Positions 61,595-64,000 of a stretch of DNA of 64,000 nucleotides are shown here, piece after piece (position 1 is the first letter of the stretch; each line of letters opens with the position of its first letter). The stretch covers positions 59,000 to 122,999 of the forward strand of contig NZ_AOLG01000009.1 in assembly GCF_000336815.1 (NCBI RefSeq). The letters are read 5' to 3'. The notes under the pieces were generated by a model that did not search any database, was not told the origin of the DNA, and saw only the letters and a program-made list of their open reading frames with translations. The stretch is from Haloferax prahovense DSM 18310 (GTDB taxonomy: Archaea; Halobacteriota; Halobacteria; Halobacteriales; Haloferacaceae). The position numbers and the translations under genes were made by a program.

Positions 61595-62806
61595 TTACCG
61601 GATGACGTCGAGACCGTTGTTCTTCTCGACTTCGTCGCGGCCGCCGTCGGACCACGTGCCGCTCTGCGCCGTCTGGGCTCGTTCCGAGCTATCGAACTCC
61701 GAGCTTGAACCCGAGTGCTGTTGTTGCTGCGACTCGCGCGACTGGATGCTCTGACGCGACTTATCGGCCTGCTTCTGCGTCGTCGGGCCGAGGACCTGCG
61801 CGGACTGGACGCCCGTCATGATGGCCATGACGCGGACTTTCCCCTTGTACTCGTCCTGAATGCGAGCGCCCCAGATGACGTTCGCGGCGGCTTCCAGCCG
61901 TTCGGTGATGTTGCTCGCGATTCCCTCGGCCTCCTTCAGCGTGAGGTCGGGGCCGCCCGTGATGTGGACGAGACCGCCGGACGCACCGCGGTAGTCCACG
62001 TCGAGAAGCGGGTGGTTCATCGCGTCGTTGACCACTTCTTGGGTCTTGTTCTTGTCCTGGGTCTCGCCGACGAGCATCACCGCGACGCCGCCCTGATTCA
62101 TGATGGTCGACATGTCGGCGTAGTCGAGGTTGATGAGCGACGGTTGGGTAATCGTCTCCGAGATGCCCTTGACAGTCTCGGCGATAATCTGGTCCATGAC
62201 CGAGAACGCCTTGCCGATGGGCAGGTTCGGGACGTAATCGAGGAGGCGGTTGTTGTCCAGCACGATGATGGAGTCGGCCTCGTTGCGGAGGTTTTCGAGT
62301 CCCTCCTCGGCCTTGACCGTGCGGGCGCGCTCGACGTTGAACGGGGTCGAGACCATGCCCACGACGATTGCGCCCTGCTCCTTTGCGATTTTCGCGACGA
62401 CGGGGGCCGCACCGGTTCCGGTGCCACCGCCCATCCCTGCGGTGACGAACACGAGGTCGGCGTCGCCGAGCACGTCTTTGATCGTGCCCTGTGCCATCTC
62501 GGTCGCGCGCTCACCCATCGACGGGTCACCACCGGCGCCGAGACCCTGCGTCAGGGACTTCCCGACGAGGATTTTCGTGTCCGCTTCGATCATCTTCAGG
62601 TGCTGCTTGTCGGTGTTGATGGCGACCGTGTCGGCCCCCTCGACACCGATGTTGTACAGGCGGTTGATGGTGTTGTTGCCGGCACCACCAGCGCCGACGA
62701 TGACGATTCGCGGGTCACCGAACTGGTCGTCGCTGTCTTCGAGCGACGACTGCGTCTTGCGCTCGGCCTCGTCCCGTTCCATCGCCTCGCGAACGATATC
62801 CTGCAT
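61595..62806 (-). CDS. ftsZ2: Cell division tubulin homologue FtsZ2
   Basis: A 403-residue FtsZ. The GTP-binding tubulin signature is GGGTGTG (126-132) and the T7 loop NLDYAD contains catalytic D231, the residue studied in Haloferax FtsZ2 (HVO_0581, from memory). The conserved core ends at about 345. A Q/S-rich linker follows, and the C-terminal peptide KNNGLDVIR is the kind used to bind partners such as SepF. FtsZ2 constricts the division ring. It starts two bases after the cdrS stop, in one operon. The SD-like AGGTG within the cdrS end precedes its ATG. Confidence 0.95.
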   Translation of the reverse strand: MQDIVREAMERDEAERKTQSSLEDSDDQFGDPRIVIVGAGGAGNNTINRLYNIGVEGADTVAINTDKQHLKMIEADTKILVGKSLTQGLGAGGDPSMGERATEMAQGTIKDVLGDADLVFVTAGMGGGTGTGAAPVVAKIAKEQGAIVVGMVSTPFNVERARTVKAEEGLENLRNEADSIIVLDNNRLLDYVPNLPIGKAFSVMDQIIAETVKGISETITQPSLINLDYADMSTIMNQGGVAVMLVGETQDKNKTQEVVNDAMNHPLLDVDYRGASGGLVHITGGPDLTLKEAEGIASNITERLEAAANVIWGARIQDEYKGKVRVMAIMTGVQSAQVLGPTTQKQADKSRQSIQSRESQQQQHSGSSSEFDSSERAQTAQSGTWSDGGRDEVEKNNGLDVIR

Positions 62807-62808
62807 AA

Positions 62809-62994
62809 TTACACCTTTGCCCAGCCGCGCTTGCTGGTAGATTCGCGCTGTCGCTTGTCAGTAGTCTGTTCGTTGAGCATATCGCGAACGGCGGAACGGA
62901 TGGCTTCGGATCGGTTCGGGAACTCTCCCGTCTCGACCATCCGCTCGACCTCCTCGATTTGCTGCTTCGGAATTCGTAGTGTCACACGCTCCAT
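62809..62994 (-). CDS. cdrS: Ribbon-helix-helix regulator CdrS (cell division regulator short)
   Basis: A 61-residue protein. The ribbon [13 protein letters not shown] (1-13) and helix-helix [20 protein letters not shown] are a canonical CopG/MetJ-type DNA-binding fold; a short basic tail ends it. It matches CdrS of haloarchaea, a regulator of cell division encoded upstream of ftsZ2 (HVO_0582, from memory). The operon cdrS-ftsZ2 is visible here with a two-base gap. Its upstream region carries several GTAAGAC elements, one a perfect inverted repeat at the likely transcription start. Confidence 0.93.
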   Translation of the reverse strand: MERVTLRIPKQQIEEVERMVETGEFPNRSEAIRSAVRDMLNEQTTDKRQRESTSKRGWAKV

Positions 62995-63097
62995 GTTTAC
63001 ATTCCCCCGGTAAGACGGCGCGCCGCACTCGTGTGCGAGTGTCTTACACCCGAAAACCGACGGACGACGCCGGGATACGGGCCGCCGTCGGGTGGCT

Positions 63098-63115
63098 GTA
63101 AGACAACCGTCTTAC
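63098..63115 (-). promoter_or_regulatory. GTAAGAC inverted repeat at the cdrS promoter, plus flanking copies
   Basis: GTAAGACaaccGTCTTAC is a perfect inverted repeat at the expected start of the cdrS transcript. Single copies in either orientation lie at 63010-63016, 63041-63047 and 63161-63167 within the 217-base gap. Another is inside cdrL (63426-63432) and one lies after ncsA (61444-61450). These are candidate CdrL or CdrS binding sites. Confidence 0.65.
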
Positions 63116-63140
63116 GCGATAATCACCACAGAGGGATAGA

Positions 63141-63147
63141 ATATAAA
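63141..63147 (-). promoter_or_regulatory. TATA box of the cdrS-ftsZ2 operon
   Basis: On the minus strand TTTATAT is the most AT-rich element in the gap between cdrL and cdrS. It would set transcription start near 63118, giving a leader of about 120 bases before cdrS with the GTAAGAC inverted repeat at its 5' end. Confidence 0.5.
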
Positions 63148-63211
63148 TGTAACGGCGATTGTAAGACGGCGCTGAATATCCCGTATAGGGCGCTTTAATC
63201 GCCGGTTATGC

Positions 63212-63802
63212 TCATTCCAGAACGTCGGCTGCGGGCGTCCGGCGACCGCAGTCGGGGCAGAACGCCCAGTCGGAACGGAGTTCGTCGCCGCACTCGCAGA
63301 ACACGCGATGAGAGGTTTTCTCGCCGCAGTTCGGGCAGTACACGTGGTCCTGCCCCACGGATTCGCCACATTGGCCACAGTTCATCTCGGGAGAGTCCGC
63401 CTCCGGAGCGTCCAGTTCGCCCCGTGTCTTACGAACCGTATTCGGGGTTTCTTCCCGGTCTGCACCCGCGTTTACGCGTGATTCGCCGTTCGAACCATCG
63501 ACGTTGATGTTGACGTTCAGGTCCGAGGGTGTCGGACGCTCGGACTCGCGGGCCGCCGCCACTTCCTCGACGAGCGTCGGGAGTCGTTCGTCGAGCCGCT
63601 CGTCGACGAGTTCCTCGACCCGCGCCGAGAGCGCGCCGTCGAGGCCGTCGGTGTCGGACGTATCGTCGTCCGCGGCGTCGTCACGTTCCAAGTCGTCGAG
63701 GTACTGGCGGAGCGCCTCGCGCATCACCTCGCTTTTCGAGGTGTCGAGGCGGTCCAAGCGCTCGACGAGGGCGTCGTCGGCGCGGAACGTGATTTTACTC
63801 AT
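63212..63802 (-). CDS. cdrL: Ribbon-helix-helix regulator CdrL (cell division regulator long)
   Basis: A 196-residue protein. The N-terminal ribbon-helix-helix MSKITFRADDALVERLDRLD and KSEVMREALRQYL (1-35) is followed by an acidic helical linker (about 40-130). A C-terminal double zinc ribbon follows with CGQC, CPNC, CECG and CPDC knuckles (about 140-190). It corresponds to CdrL, which controls the cdrS-ftsZ2 operon in haloarchaea (HVO_0583, from memory). It is 217 bases upstream of cdrS on the same strand; GTAAGAC elements fill the gap. The start at 63802 fits the ribbon strand. Confidence 0.9.
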   Translation of the reverse strand: MSKITFRADDALVERLDRLDTSKSEVMREALRQYLDDLERDDAADDDTSDTDGLDGALSARVEELVDERLDERLPTLVEEVAAARESERPTPSDLNVNINVDGSNGESRVNAGADREETPNTVRKTRGELDAPEADSPEMNCGQCGESVGQDHVYCPNCGEKTSHRVFCECGDELRSDWAFCPDCGRRTPAADVLE

Positions 63803-63914
63803 TACTCCGGGATTATCTCGGCAGCACATCAATGTTCGCACGTGTCTGACACACAGCACACGCGGCGGCGAGAATGATAATGGTTAAACGCATCGACCGG
63901 ATAGCAATCGGTGA

Positions 63915-63988
63915 CCGCTCTTAGCTCAGCCTGGCAGAGCAGCCGACTGTAGATCGGCTTGTCCCCCGTTCAAATCGGGGAGAGCGGA
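63915..63988 (+). tRNA. tRNA-Tyr(GTA)
   Basis: A 74-base cloverleaf. The acceptor stem is CCGCTCT/AGAGCGG (archaeal C1-G72 pair, a tyrosine identity element). The anticodon loop CTGTAGA gives anticodon GTA. The T arm is CCCCG-TTCAAAT-CGGGG and the discriminator is A. No intron is seen and CCA is not encoded. Confidence 0.96.
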
Positions 63989-64000
63989 CTGAACTTCAAC

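Overview
The window is chromosomal DNA from a haloarchaeon. The evidence is GC-rich codons, very acidic proteins, leaderless genes behind AT-rich TATA boxes, and Tat-type lipoproteins. Gene content and order match, from memory, the azf-to-cdrL stretch of Haloferax volcanii (about HVO_0510 to HVO_0583). Several proteins keep the exact residue numbers known there (UbaA C188, FtsZ2 D231). A Haloferax species is therefore the best assignment. No insertion sequence, CRISPR array, prophage or plasmid gene was seen.

Layout. 1-5.1 kb: DUF5790-like fragment, Nudix hydrolase, dihydroneopterin aldolase, NAD-dependent glucose-6-phosphate dehydrogenase (azf), DUF309 protein, SGNH esterase, tRNA-Arg and a lipoprotein. 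5.2-10.2 kb: information-processing genes. These are rpa2 behind a 19-codon leader ORF, a doublet histone overlapping a class I/II-type deacetylase, the CCA-adding enzyme, tRNA-Asn and a CAU-anticodon tRNA. 10.6-13.4 kb: a metal or oxidative-stress locus with dpsA, a 55-residue protein, a DtxR-fold regulator and its partner, with three near-identical TTTAGG-N4-CCTAAA operators. 13.5-23 kb: aconitase, small zinc proteins, a hybrid sensor kinase, an HTH membrane protein and KDG kinase. 23-34 kb: overlapping mutL/mutS, then a binding protein/transducer pair and a soluble PAS transducer.

34-36.3 kb: ubaA, a rhodanese and ribosomal protein L15e. 37-47.3 kb: a maltodextrin uptake and degradation cluster. 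It holds an ABC importer (two permeases, binding protein, ATPase), a GH15 glucoamylase, a GH13 amylase and a TrmB-family regulator. The two hydrolases lack signal peptides, so oligosaccharides are probably imported and split inside the cell. 47.4-60.3 kb: mixed housekeeping genes, including RIO2 kinase, two Bat-type HTH regulators, a membrane histidine kinase, a lipoate ligase-like protein, a peroxiredoxin, endonuclease IV, and a divergent NAD-binding protein/HxlR regulator pair. 60.4-64 kb: ncsA (tRNA 2-thiolation, working with UbaA), then the cell-division operon cdrS-ftsZ2 and its regulator cdrL, ending in tRNA-Tyr.

The most notable observations are: the TTTAGG operators around a DtxR-like regulator whose usual metal ligands appear to be lost; the leader ORF coupled to rpa2; the GTAAGAC repeats at the cdrS promoter; the palindromic in-frame repeat in the N-box of the sensor kinase; and a receiver domain whose phospho-acceptor Asp is Glu.
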